DNA of 64,000 nucleotides, from the NCBI RefSeq assembly GCF_019457915.1, contig NZ_JAHZSS010000014.1, positions 44,877 to 108,876 of the forward strand, read 5' to 3'. Both the position numbers and the translations under genes were made by a program. The DNA comes from Neiella holothuriorum (GTDB lineage Bacteria > Pseudomonadota > Gammaproteobacteria > Enterobacterales > Neiellaceae). Each line of letters starts with the position of its first letter. Position 1 is the stretch's first letter. A model generated the notes under the pieces. The model saw nothing but the letters and a program-made list of their open reading frames with translations, was not told where the DNA came from and did no database searches. Below, one piece after another: positions 45,194-53,826 of the stretch.

Positions 45194-45919
45194 GTGACTG
45201 AGCCCAACAAAGGCCACATTTTAGTGGTTGACGACGATGCTGAAATTCGCGATTTACTGTCGACCTTGCTGTGTCGCGCCGGCTATCAAATCAGTGGTGC
45301 GGAAGATGGCGTTGCCATGTTCAAATTATTCGAGCAGGACATCATTGATTTAATCATTCTTGATATCAACTTGCCGGGTGACGATGGCTTCACCTTATGC
45401 CAGAAGTTGCGGCAGCGCTCCGATGTACCGGTAATCATGCTAACCGCCAGCGCCGATGATATGGATCAGGTCATCGGCTTAGAAATTGGAGCCGATGACT
45501 ACATTGCCAAGCCGTTTAATCCTCGTCAGTTACAGGCCCGAATCAAAGCGCTATTGCGGCGAACGCAACGCAGCTTGTCCGATAACAAGAGCAACCGTTT
45601 TATCGAATTTTCGGACTGGCGTTTCGATACATTAACGCGCGTTGTTGAACACCCAAAGCACGGCACCCTAGAATTATCAGGTGCTGACTACAGCCTGCTT
45701 AAATTGCTGCTAGATAACGTTAATCAGGTGCTTGATCGCGATGCTATTTCCGATGCCATTCGCGGCCGCGAAGCATCCCCGCTGGATCGGAGCATTGACG
45801 TACAAGTCAGCCGCCTACGCCAACGCCTACAAGACAATGGCAAACACCCCAAGTTAATCAAAACGGTGCGTGGCCAAGGGTATGTGCTTACCAGTGAAGT
45901 TCATTTCAGCCATGAATAA
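45194..45919 (+). CDS. OmpR-family response regulator
   Basis: 241 residues from a GTG start. Receiver domain with VVDDD, phosphoacceptor D57 (LIILDINLPGDDG), TAS switch and K (IAKPFNP), then a winged-helix DNA-binding domain ending RSIDVQVSRLRQRL and IKTVRGQGYVL. The downstream kinase gene overlaps by 8 bases, forming a classical pair. Regulon unknown. Confidence 0.94.
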   Translation: MTEPNKGHILVVDDDAEIRDLLSTLLCRAGYQISGAEDGVAMFKLFEQDIIDLIILDINLPGDDGFTLCQKLRQRSDVPVIMLTASADDMDQVIGLEIGADDYIAKPFNPRQLQARIKALLRRTQRSLSDNKSNRFIEFSDWRFDTLTRVVEHPKHGTLELSGADYSLLKLLLDNVNQVLDRDAISDAIRGREASPLDRSIDVQVSRLRQRLQDNGKHPKLIKTVRGQGYVLTSEVHFSHE

Positions 45920-47381
45920 ATGGCTGGTTCGCTGGACGCCTAAAACCCTACCTAGCAGGGTTTTGCTACTTGTTTTAATGGCTGTTTTGGCATCCCAATT
46001 ACTACTCAGTGTGTTGTGGCATGCACAACAGCAGCGGCAAGAAAATGAAGGGCTAAAAGCCGCTAGTCAATGGATGGCCGAACAAATAGCCCATACCATT
46101 AATAACTTTGCCAACATGCAAGCGCCCGCGCGTGAGGATGTCATTCAAGCGCTAACCCACACCGGCAATAGCCGCTTTTTCGTGATGTTGAGCCCGCAAC
46201 ATCATGACTTACCCGACGCCGAGCAAACACCTCAGCGAACAATCGTGGCACAAGTATTAACGGCACACTTTGCCGACGCCGACCACCCAGGGCGGCCAGC
46301 CCAGATAAACATTCACAGCAATCAGCCCCTGCGCCATCCAGATAACAATTTACATCTATCTCAACGAGCATTTGAATGGGCCAAACGAAGTTTACTTGTC
46401 CCGAGTGAAAGCGCTCCTATCGTGACCGTGCAAGTCCCAATGCCCGATGAGCAATGGCTACTGCTCGCAACATTAATGCCCGAACCCTACACCTTGCTTG
46501 AGCCGTTAAGCTTTGCCCTGCCCCAATGGGGGTTCATGGCCATATCAACGTTGATTCTGGCCGTTATCGTGATTATCACCACGCGCCGTTTAATCCGCCC
46601 CCTACGGCAATTGGCGCAAGCTGCCGATTTACTCGGTCGTGATATTGATAGCCCACCCATTGCCGAGTCTGGTAGCTCAGAGGTCACCATGGCGGCGCGC
46701 GCATTCAATGCCATGCAAGATCGCTTGCAGCGATTTATTAAAGATCGTGAAGCACTGTTCTCCGCTATTTCCCACGATTTAAAAACGCCCATTACGCGAA
46801 TGCGCCTGCGGGCAGAATTGCTCGAGGACGATGAGCACCGAGAACGGTTTATCGCCAATCTCGATGAGTTGGATCTCATGGTCAAAGGGGCTCTGCAGTC
46901 GGTTAAAGACAGTGATATTCATGAAAACCCAGAACCGGTCGATATTGACCAACTGCTGGCGACCATCAAATTAGATCTAGCGAGTGACAGCTGGCGAGTG
47001 CGAATTTCAGGCCATGCTCAGCAGCCGTTTATTGGCAAACCGCTCGCGTTAAAACGAGTCCTAACCAACCTCATTGATAACGCCATCAACTACGGCGAGC
47101 GCGTACATGTCATCGTCAGAGAGCGCCAAGATAACTTGTATCTCTACTTCCATGATCAAGGGCCCGGCGTACCGACCCTCGATCGTGAGCGAGTGTTTGA
47201 GCCTTATGTGCGATTAGATAATTCAAAAAACCGCGAAGGCGGTAGCGGCCTAGGATTGGCCATTGTGCGGAATATTGTCCATGGCCACGGCGGGGAAATA
47301 GCACTCAATAATCACCCCCACGGCGGCTTAGTTGTGCGGGTACTGCTACCTCATCAACAAGCTTTTCAAGAAAACCGCTGA
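45912..47381 (+). CDS. Sensor histidine kinase (EnvZ-like architecture)
   Basis: 489 residues from the ATG at 45912. TM1 at about 15-36, periplasmic sensor of ~165 residues, TM2 at about 205-225, HAMP, dimerisation helix with H288 (FSAISHDLKTPITRMRLR), and HATPase with N box NLIDNAINYGERV, G1 DQGPGVP and G2 GSGLGLAIVRNI. Ligand unknown. Overlaps the regulator stop by 8 bases; a longer frame from 45870 lies within the regulator gene. Confidence 0.94.
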   Translation: MNKWLVRWTPKTLPSRVLLLVLMAVLASQLLLSVLWHAQQQRQENEGLKAASQWMAEQIAHTINNFANMQAPAREDVIQALTHTGNSRFFVMLSPQHHDLPDAEQTPQRTIVAQVLTAHFADADHPGRPAQINIHSNQPLRHPDNNLHLSQRAFEWAKRSLLVPSESAPIVTVQVPMPDEQWLLLATLMPEPYTLLEPLSFALPQWGFMAISTLILAVIVIITTRRLIRPLRQLAQAADLLGRDIDSPPIAESGSSEVTMAARAFNAMQDRLQRFIKDREALFSAISHDLKTPITRMRLRAELLEDDEHRERFIANLDELDLMVKGALQSVKDSDIHENPEPVDIDQLLATIKLDLASDSWRVRISGHAQQPFIGKPLALKRVLTNLIDNAINYGERVHVIVRERQDNLYLYFHDQGPGVPTLDRERVFEPYVRLDNSKNREGGSGLGLAIVRNIVHGHGGEIALNNHPHGGLVVRVLLPHQQAFQENR

Positions 47382-47447
47382 TCTGCCTTGCGAAAAGGAC
47401 TGGCCATCCTAGAATAGAGGCCAATTCAAATTGTGATTGTCGTACCG

Positions 47448-48584
47448 ATGTACAGCCCTTTAAATCTCGCAACTCCAACCATAGAACTTGCTCGCTTCCC
47501 CCTTGATAAACGAGAAACCTTATTGCCATTTGATGCGGCTGACGAGTTGCTGATGGAATGGTGGCATCGTAACCCGCAGACTTGGCAAAACTTATGGCTA
47601 CTAAACGATAGCTTTGGCGCACTGAGCTGCTTCTTTGTCCAGCATAGTCAGGCCACCATTTGTCATGTGTCGGATTCGTTTTTAGCGCAGCAAGCGCTTA
47701 TCAATAACCTATCCCATAACGAGCTTGATGCTGACCGAGTACAACAATGCGATTGCCTGCAGCCTTGGACGGACTCACCAGAGCACGTGATCATCAAGGT
47801 GCCCAAAAGTCTGACATTGCTTAAGCATCAGTTAGCTCGAGTAAGCCGGCTGCCGGTTGGCACCCCCGTCACCATTGGTGCTCGTCTCAAAGACTTGCCA
47901 GCCAAAGCAGTGAAACTACTCAAACAAACGTTTGGCAATGTAGTTCCTGAATTAGCAAAGCGCAAAGCGCGCATTATGCATGCCCAAGTTGCTGAGCAAA
48001 CAATTGCTGAGCCCACGCCTACAGCGTGGGATGTTGCCAACCACCAACTAACGCTGACCAATCACGCCAATGTGTTTTCTCGAGCAAGCCTCGATATCGG
48101 CGCCCAATTTATGCTGCAACATTTACCCGAGCCTGAATCGTCAAGCAGAATTGCCGACCTAGGTTGTGGCAACGGCATTTTGGCGTTAGCCATGGCCAAA
48201 CAGCAGCCTCAGCATGGCTATATTTTGGTGGATGAGTCTCACATGGCCATTGCATCAGCAAAACTAAATGCGGCAGAAAACTTCGTTGATAGTGACATCG
48301 ACTTTACTTTTTTGTGTCAACACAGCCTGACAGGTTTTGCCGATAACAGCTTAGATTATGTGATCTGTAACCCACCGTTTCATCAACAGCAGGCTATCAC
48401 CGATGAAATCGCTTGGCAGATGTTTACTCAGGCTTTCAAAGCATTGCGGTCAGGCGGTAAATTACGCATAGTTGGCAATCGCCATTTGGGTTACCACATT
48501 AAATTGAAGCGTATTTTTGGTAGCGTGAATCGCGTTGCATCCAATGCCAAATTCGTAATTCTGGAGTCTGAAAAACGTGTATAG
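47448..48584 (+). CDS. rlmG: 23S rRNA m2G1835 methyltransferase RlmG
   Basis: 378 residues from the ATG at 47448, chosen because it gives the N-terminal length of E. coli RlmG (a GTG at 47433 is possible). An inactive N-terminal methyltransferase-like domain (LLNDSFGALSCFF) is followed by the catalytic one: NVFSRASLDIGAQFMLQHLP, AdoMet motif IADLGCGNGILAL and catalytic CNPPFHQQQAITD. NRHLGYHIKLKRIFG near the end is RlmG-specific and separates it from RsmC. Confidence 0.94.
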   Translation: MYSPLNLATPTIELARFPLDKRETLLPFDAADELLMEWWHRNPQTWQNLWLLNDSFGALSCFFVQHSQATICHVSDSFLAQQALINNLSHNELDADRVQQCDCLQPWTDSPEHVIIKVPKSLTLLKHQLARVSRLPVGTPVTIGARLKDLPAKAVKLLKQTFGNVVPELAKRKARIMHAQVAEQTIAEPTPTAWDVANHQLTLTNHANVFSRASLDIGAQFMLQHLPEPESSSRIADLGCGNGILALAMAKQQPQHGYILVDESHMAIASAKLNAAENFVDSDIDFTFLCQHSLTGFADNSLDYVICNPPFHQQQAITDEIAWQMFTQAFKALRSGGKLRIVGNRHLGYHIKLKRIFGSVNRVASNAKFVILESEKRV

Positions 48585-49206
48585 CAGCATGACCAAATTA
48601 ATAAAAATCGTAATCGCCAGCAGCCTGTTGATGCTAAGCGGCTTCACTCAAGCTAATCAAGAAGACGTTGATCCTAAGTTATTGCAGCCGGACAATATAT
48701 TTCCGGTCGTTAAACTGGAAACCAACATGGGCACCATTTTGGTCGAGTTGGATCGCCCTAAAGCACCTGATACGGTCGAGAACTTCCTGAAATATGTAGT
48801 TACCGGTGCTTATGACAACACCGCTTTTCATCGTATTATTAAGCAATTCGTGGTTCAGGGCGGTGGCATGGACGAGAAATATAACTCGCTCGATGGGCTC
48901 TATGGCACGATCAATAATGAAGCTGGCAATGGCTTAGAAAACGAAGAATACACCATCGCAATGGCGCGTCAGAGCCACCCACACAGCGCTGATCGTCAGT
49001 TTTACTTCAATGTGAAAGACAACAAAAGCCTCGATCCAGGCCCACGTAGCTGGGGTTATGCTGTGTTTGGTCGAATTATCGAAGGCGACGATATCGTTGA
49101 AAAAATGTCAGAAGTGCCAACGGAATTTAACTCAGACTTAGGCTTCGCTGACGTGCCGGTTAAACCCGTCATATTAGAAAAAGCCACCTTATTGCCGGAA
49201 GCATAA
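48577..49206 (+). CDS. Periplasmic cyclophilin (PpiA type)
   Basis: 209 residues; signal peptide (KIVIASSLLMLSGFTQANQ) and a cyclophilin domain with FHRIIKQFVVQGGGM, the catalytic Arg in FHRII, and QFYFNVKDN. PRSWGYAVFGRIIEG is the C-terminal family block. GTG at 48577 has GGAG upstream and overlaps rlmG; an ATG four codons later (48589) is also possible. Assists folding of envelope proteins. Confidence 0.88.
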   Translation: MYSSMTKLIKIVIASSLLMLSGFTQANQEDVDPKLLQPDNIFPVVKLETNMGTILVELDRPKAPDTVENFLKYVVTGAYDNTAFHRIIKQFVVQGGGMDEKYNSLDGLYGTINNEAGNGLENEEYTIAMARQSHPHSADRQFYFNVKDNKSLDPGPRSWGYAVFGRIIEGDDIVEKMSEVPTEFNSDLGFADVPVKPVILEKATLLPEA

Positions 49207-49233
49207 ACCGGGAAGTCATCTATACTCGACACT

Positions 49234-49581
49234 ATGCAAACAAAATCATCAGCCAGTAACAGTCGCGTACGCCAGTTCGTGACCGACAAAGCCGCCGCAA
49301 CTAGCTTCTATATTGAAGGCATGCTGGCTGGTCATTTACCCTTTGACGAATTGCAGATCTTTATCTGGGATACGCTCGAAGAGTGGCATCAGTTACATAT
49401 TGATAGCCACTATGTGTGCGAGCGTGAGAAGGTGATGTGGCATTTGTTTCATCTTCTGGAGCGCTGGCCCGAAAGCGCGTTGCGAGGCAACGTGTTTTTG
49501 CGCAAACAGCTGCAAGACGGCTGCAGCTTTCTCAAACAAGAAGGACCAATGCTGAGCCAATGCTTGGGTGTTCGCCCTTAA
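49234..49581 (+). CDS. Conserved hypothetical protein
   Basis: 115 residues, cytoplasmic, mostly helical. Notable segments: FYIEGMLAGHLPFDELQIFIWDTLEEW and CEREKVMWHLFHLLERWPESAL, aromatic-rich and well organised, so very likely a real protein. Family not recognised. It follows the cyclophilin gene by 27 bases and overlaps the convergent ampG stop by 4 bases. Confidence 0.72.
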   Translation: MQTKSSASNSRVRQFVTDKAAATSFYIEGMLAGHLPFDELQIFIWDTLEEWHQLHIDSHYVCEREKVMWHLFHLLERWPESALRGNVFLRKQLQDGCSFLKQEGPMLSQCLGVRP

Positions 49582-50858
49582 CCTTCCGACTCAGCCTTCA
49601 CGACATCATCATCGCGCCAAGGCGCGGCCCAAATCAGCATCAGCATTCCCGGTATCGCACACAAGGTACATACGTAGAAGAAGTATTCCCAGCCAATGGC
49701 TTCAACAATAAAGCCGGTGGACGCATTGGCAGCACTTCTTGGCAACGCAGCAATCGCGGTAAACAAGGCGAGCTGAGTGGCGGTATAACGAATATCGGTC
49801 AACTTGGCCATATAGGCCACCAGCGCGGCAGTCCCTAAGCCAACGCCAAAATACTCAAACGCAATCACTGCAGCCAAAATAGTTGGATCGTTACCCGCTT
49901 GGGCCAGCCAAGCAAACCCTAAAATCGACACCATTTGCACCACACCAAAAACCCATAATGAGCGATTTATCCCTAAGCGAATCATGAAGATACCACCAAG
50001 TAGGCTGCCCACAATCATGGCTGGAATTGCTGCCGACTTTGAAATCAAACCAATCTCGGTTTTGCTAAATCCCATGTCGAGGTAAAACGGTGTAGAAAGA
50101 GCGGTCGCAAGGTTATCTCCGAGCTTGTAGAGAAAAATAAACGCAAGCACTGCCAGTGCTTGTTTTACGCCTTTGCGTTGAATGAATTCCTGAAACGGCT
50201 CGGTAACGGCGGCAGCAAAACTATGCGGGTGATAACTTTTTTGTGGCTCCTTTACCGATAGCGTCAGCACAATACCCACCGCCATAAATGCTGCTGTGAT
50301 GACAAACACCTGTTGCCAATCCATGTGATCGGCCAGTATCAATGCCAACGAACCGGGCACCAATGCAGCTATTCGATAGGCATTGACGTGCACAGAGTTA
50401 CCCCAGCCTAGCTCTTCATCTGGCAAAATTTCGCGGCGATAAGCATCCAGTACAATATCTTGAGTGGCACTGAACAGGGCCACCGCAGTTGCCAGAGCAG
50501 CAACCCCCCAAATCTGTTGATGGACATCGAACACCGGCAAACAAGCAACGCCAATCAATAACAGAATTTGGGTCACCAACATCCAGCCGCGGCGCAGGCC
50601 TAGAAATGGCAGCTCAAATCGGTCGACAAGTGGCGCCCATAAAAACTTCCAGGCAAATGGCATCATTACCAATGACAGTAAACCAATTTCTTCCAAACTG
50701 ACGTGCAAATCCCGAAGCCAAGCAGGCACCAGATTCACCAATATGAATAAAGGTAAACCAGAGGCAAAGCCGGTAAACAGGCAAATAATTGTGCGGCGGT
50801 TGAGTAACGCACTCAGCACTTTGTTGTTACGTAAACTGGCAATCCGGTTTGAGGCCAT
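49578..50858 (-). CDS. ampG: AmpG-like muropeptide permease
   Basis: 426 residues, twelve TM helices, MFS fold. N-terminal FTGFASGLPLFILVNLVPAWLRD and FAWKFLWAPLVDRFELPFLGLRRGWML are AmpG hallmarks, with FSATQDIVLDAYRREIL in the first half. Imports anhydro-muropeptides for cell-wall recycling. No ampD/ampE gene is adjacent. Its stop overlaps the convergent hypothetical gene by 4 bases. Confidence 0.88.
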   Translation of the reverse strand: MASNRIASLRNNKVLSALLNRRTIICLFTGFASGLPLFILVNLVPAWLRDLHVSLEEIGLLSLVMMPFAWKFLWAPLVDRFELPFLGLRRGWMLVTQILLLIGVACLPVFDVHQQIWGVAALATAVALFSATQDIVLDAYRREILPDEELGWGNSVHVNAYRIAALVPGSLALILADHMDWQQVFVITAAFMAVGIVLTLSVKEPQKSYHPHSFAAAVTEPFQEFIQRKGVKQALAVLAFIFLYKLGDNLATALSTPFYLDMGFSKTEIGLISKSAAIPAMIVGSLLGGIFMIRLGINRSLWVFGVVQMVSILGFAWLAQAGNDPTILAAVIAFEYFGVGLGTAALVAYMAKLTDIRYTATQLALFTAIAALPRSAANASTGFIVEAIGWEYFFYVCTLCAIPGMLMLIWAAPWRDDDVVKAESEG

Positions 50859-51210
50859 AAAAGGTTGGTTGTGTCATTCTCATAGGATGTTTGCAAGCTT
50901 GTTTGGTTTACCCGCAATTTGCAAGCACCAAGACGGCATGACAAGCGCACACTTGCACCAATTTAATTCAAGCTGATGAAAAGCTATGCAATTTTTACGG
51001 ATTGACAGGCTTCTCCCGCATTATCGAGGGTAAAACATTGCAAAGTTTACGTGAATCACCTATTTGTCTGCCAACAGGTTATTTTTCGCAGTGTTTCTGC
51101 CGTTAGTCGCCGCTTGGTTGCGCCAATTTAGCCCATTGCTAAAGTCCACAGCCAGACGCCCACAAATCTCATTTTGTAGAAACAACTGCGCCCATGAGGA
51201 ATAGGTTTCA
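50859..51210. other. Intergenic region between ampG and exonuclease gene
   Basis: 352 bases between divergent genes. No gene, clear terminator or strong palindrome seen. Two TTGCAAGC direct repeats lie near 50890 and 50920, close to the ampG start; significance unclear. Confidence 0.35.
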
Positions 51211-51747
51211 ATGGAGCTCGCACAAGCCCAACAACAACCGCCAATCGCCAAGTTGATCGATTTGGTTGATGTGATTGATATTGAGGCCTCTGGCTTTGGC
51301 CGGGGCTCTTATCCAATTGAGATCGGCGTTTGCCGCAATGACGGTCAATGCCGCTGTTTTCTCATCAAGCCAATGCCCGACTGGACTCACTGGACTGAAG
51401 ACGCAGAACAAACCCATGGGATCAGCCGCCAATTGCTCGCCGAAAAAGGTCGCCCCGTAGCTGACGTGACCCGTGAGCTAAATGATTTTTTGCAAGGTCG
51501 AACCTTATACAGCGACGCATGGGGGCAAGACCAATCGTGGTTGATGCGGTTATATGACGCTGCGGACTGTTGGCCTAGCTTTAAGCTTGAAACGATTCGC
51601 AGCTTAATGACCGAGCAAGAAAGTAGTCATTATCACGCAAGCTATCAACAAGCCGCGGCTGAATTGAACCTCAAACGCCACCGTGCCAGTACCGACGCCA
51701 AAGTGATCCAACGAGCGTTGGCTATCGTCAAGAGCCAAGCTTGGTAG
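51211..51747 (+). CDS. DnaQ/RNase T-like 3'-5' exonuclease
   Basis: 178 residues with the DEDDh exonuclease signature: D-x-E in VIDIEASGFG (Exo I), SDAWGQDQSWL (Exo II, conserved Asp) and HRASTDAKV (Exo III, H-x4-D). No other domain. It could trim RNA or DNA 3' ends; the substrate is open. AGGAAT precedes the ATG. The next gene starts 74 bases downstream. Confidence 0.82.
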   Translation: MELAQAQQQPPIAKLIDLVDVIDIEASGFGRGSYPIEIGVCRNDGQCRCFLIKPMPDWTHWTEDAEQTHGISRQLLAEKGRPVADVTRELNDFLQGRTLYSDAWGQDQSWLMRLYDAADCWPSFKLETIRSLMTEQESSHYHASYQQAAAELNLKRHRASTDAKVIQRALAIVKSQAW

Positions 51748-51821
51748 ACAACCAACGCACGGCTAGATTCAACTAGGTCTTTACCGCTAAACTAGCGGCA
51801 AATCCATATGCCGCAGCAGAC

Positions 51822-52193
51822 ATGTCTTACTTATTAATGCAACAACGCTGGTTTCAAGTGTTATTTATCAGTGCGCTTAGCATCGTCACTTGGACATGTT
51901 TGATGCCGCTTGATCAACCGCCGTTGGATATTGATCACGGTGACAAACTGCTTCACTTCTTGTCTTATTTGACCTTAGGCCTGCTACTAGAGCGCGCCGC
52001 TCCCCGCTGGTTCTGGCCTGTCGGCGTATTCGCCCTCATCGCCTACAGCGGCGTCATAGAGCTGGCGCAAGAGCAAACGGGTTATCGCACCGGCAGTTGG
52101 GGCGATATGCTGGCAAATAGCAGTGGTGTAGTGGCAAGTCTGCTATTGCGGCCATTGGTGATTCGATTGTCGTTGAATACACGAACAGCATGA
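51822..52193 (+). CDS. VanZ-like family membrane protein
   Basis: 123 residues, about four TM helices. DHGDKLLHFLSYLTLGLLL and the later VIELAQEQTGYRTGSWGDMLANSSG block (the E-x6-R and D-x-x-A-N motif) are VanZ-domain features. Role outside teicoplanin resistance is unknown. Its stop overlaps the panE start (ATGA). Confidence 0.85.
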   Translation: MSYLLMQQRWFQVLFISALSIVTWTCLMPLDQPPLDIDHGDKLLHFLSYLTLGLLLERAAPRWFWPVGVFALIAYSGVIELAQEQTGYRTGSWGDMLANSSGVVASLLLRPLVIRLSLNTRTA

Positions 52194-53086
52194 ATATTCT
52201 GGTTTGTGGCGCCGGCGCCATTGGTCAGCTATATGGTGGTTATTTGGCGCTTGCCGGCCATCAAGTGGGCTTGCTCAACAGCACTGGACTCATGCGTTCT
52301 CAAGCATTCCAACTGGAACAGCTCGATGGCAGTCAGCAGCGCTGGCAGTGTACGCAACTAACTACGCCCGCCGATGTCATACTAGTCACCACGAAAGCCT
52401 ATCAAGTGATTCCTGCGGTCAAACAACTATTGCAGCAACGTAGGCTTAATTCGCCATGCATTCTGGTGTTGCTTCATAACGGTATGGGGCCTGCAGAACA
52501 GATATTGCCGCTGCTACCAGCGCATTGTCAGCTGATCCTTGCAAGTTCGCGCCATGGCGCATTAAGAACGGCCGCTAATAACGTCAAACATACTGGTATT
52601 GGTCAGACTGATATGGGGGCCGCGGCAACTAATGACGACCATTTAAAAGCGTTAACTCAGTTGTTTAGCAGCATGCCCGGCGATACTTTTTGGCATCAAA
52701 ACATCTGGCAACCCTTATGGCAAAAATTGCTGATTAACGCCGTCATCAACCCACTGACGGCTCGCGACCAAGTCGCCAATGGCAACTTGCTGGCACCACA
52801 TTATGCTGCCGAAATAAGTCAACTCTGCAGCGAAGGCGCTGCCGTGGCTAGAGCAGCCGGCATCACCATGCAAGATGACCAGCTGGTTGAGCAGGTACGG
52901 CAAGTTGCCCAAGCAACCGCGGCCAATCGTTCATCAATGCTGCAAGATGTATTGCATCAGCGGCCGACAGAAATCGACTACATTAGTGGCTATCTGGTGC
53001 AGCAAGCGCAAACATTTAAGTTACCAAGCGCAGGGCATCAAGCCTTGTTAACGCAGATCCACCAACTAGCGCCGAGTAACGGTTAA
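52190..53086 (+). CDS. panE: 2-dehydropantoate 2-reductase PanE
   Basis: 298 residues. NADPH-dependent reduction of ketopantoate to pantoate. N-terminal Rossmann motif CGAGAIGQLYGG (residues 5-16), VTTKAYQV with the catalytic-region Lys, LLHNGMGP, and LWQKLLINAVINPLTA containing the second conserved Lys and Asn. EIDYISGYL near the end holds the conserved Glu/Asp. Next to yajL, as in E. coli. Overlaps the VanZ-like gene by 4 bases. Confidence 0.94.
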   Translation: MNILVCGAGAIGQLYGGYLALAGHQVGLLNSTGLMRSQAFQLEQLDGSQQRWQCTQLTTPADVILVTTKAYQVIPAVKQLLQQRRLNSPCILVLLHNGMGPAEQILPLLPAHCQLILASSRHGALRTAANNVKHTGIGQTDMGAAATNDDHLKALTQLFSSMPGDTFWHQNIWQPLWQKLLINAVINPLTARDQVANGNLLAPHYAAEISQLCSEGAAVARAAGITMQDDQLVEQVRQVAQATAANRSSMLQDVLHQRPTEIDYISGYLVQQAQTFKLPSAGHQALLTQIHQLAPSNG

Positions 53087-53105
53087 TCCAACAGAGGACT
53101 TCCCC

Positions 53106-53780
53106 ATGACAGCACATGTATTACTTCCCGTTGCCTCAGGCAGTGAAGATATGGAGGTGGTGATCATCGCCGACGTATTGCGCCGCGCCGGCATTACCGT
53201 AACCTTGGCCAGCATTAGCGATAGCCGCCAGTTAACCTTGGCGCGTCATATTCAAATCAGCGCCGATGCATTGTTATCTGACGTTGCAAGTAGCGACTAT
53301 GACATGATTGTCCTGCCTGGTGGCATGCCAGGTTCAGAAGCATTACGAGATTGCCAACCACTGATCGAACGACTGCAACAACAGCGCGATCAGGATGGTT
53401 GGATAGCGGCGATCTGCGCAGCTCCAGCGGTTGTTTTACAACACCATGATCTACTCGGCGAAGCCTATGCGACCTGCTACCCTACTTTTCAGGATCAGCT
53501 TTACCCAGAGTATTGTTTACCCGACGAAGCCGTGGTGGTGGACGAGCCGCATAAAGTGATCACAAGTCAAGCGCCTGGCACCGCAATGCGCTTTGCTCTC
53601 ACCCTGATTGACGTTTTGTTAGGCGAGCAAGCGTCAATTGATGTGGAGACTCCGCTGTGCATGCTGCTTGAAGAGTTAGAAGATGAAGAGCTTGAGCACG
53701 ATGACCACGCTCACACCGATGATTGTTGCAGCAGTGACAACCATAGCTGCAAATCGGGCGACAGTTGCTGCAGCCACTAA
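53106..53780 (+). CDS. yajL: DJ-1/YajL family protein with Cys/His-rich tail
   Basis: 224 residues. The first ~185 form a normal DJ-1 domain: early Glu (GSEDMEVVIIADVLRRAG), LPGGMPGSEALRD, nucleophile-elbow Cys in AAICAAPAVVL, and PTFQDQLY. YajL acts as a chaperone/oxidative-stress and glyoxal-damage protein in E. coli. The last ~29 residues are unusual: acidic, with five Cys and five His (HDDHAHTDDCCSS then SCKSGDSCCSH), resembling a metal-binding extension. GAGG precedes the ATG. panE is immediately upstream; a c-type cytochrome fusion gene follows. Confidence 0.9.
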   Translation: MTAHVLLPVASGSEDMEVVIIADVLRRAGITVTLASISDSRQLTLARHIQISADALLSDVASSDYDMIVLPGGMPGSEALRDCQPLIERLQQQRDQDGWIAAICAAPAVVLQHHDLLGEAYATCYPTFQDQLYPEYCLPDEAVVVDEPHKVITSQAPGTAMRFALTLIDVLLGEQASIDVETPLCMLLEELEDEELEHDDHAHTDDCCSSDNHSCKSGDSCCSH

Positions 53781-53826
53781 CCTGACATGATAACCAGCCG
53801 CTTTGCCGAACGATAAAGGAATAGGT

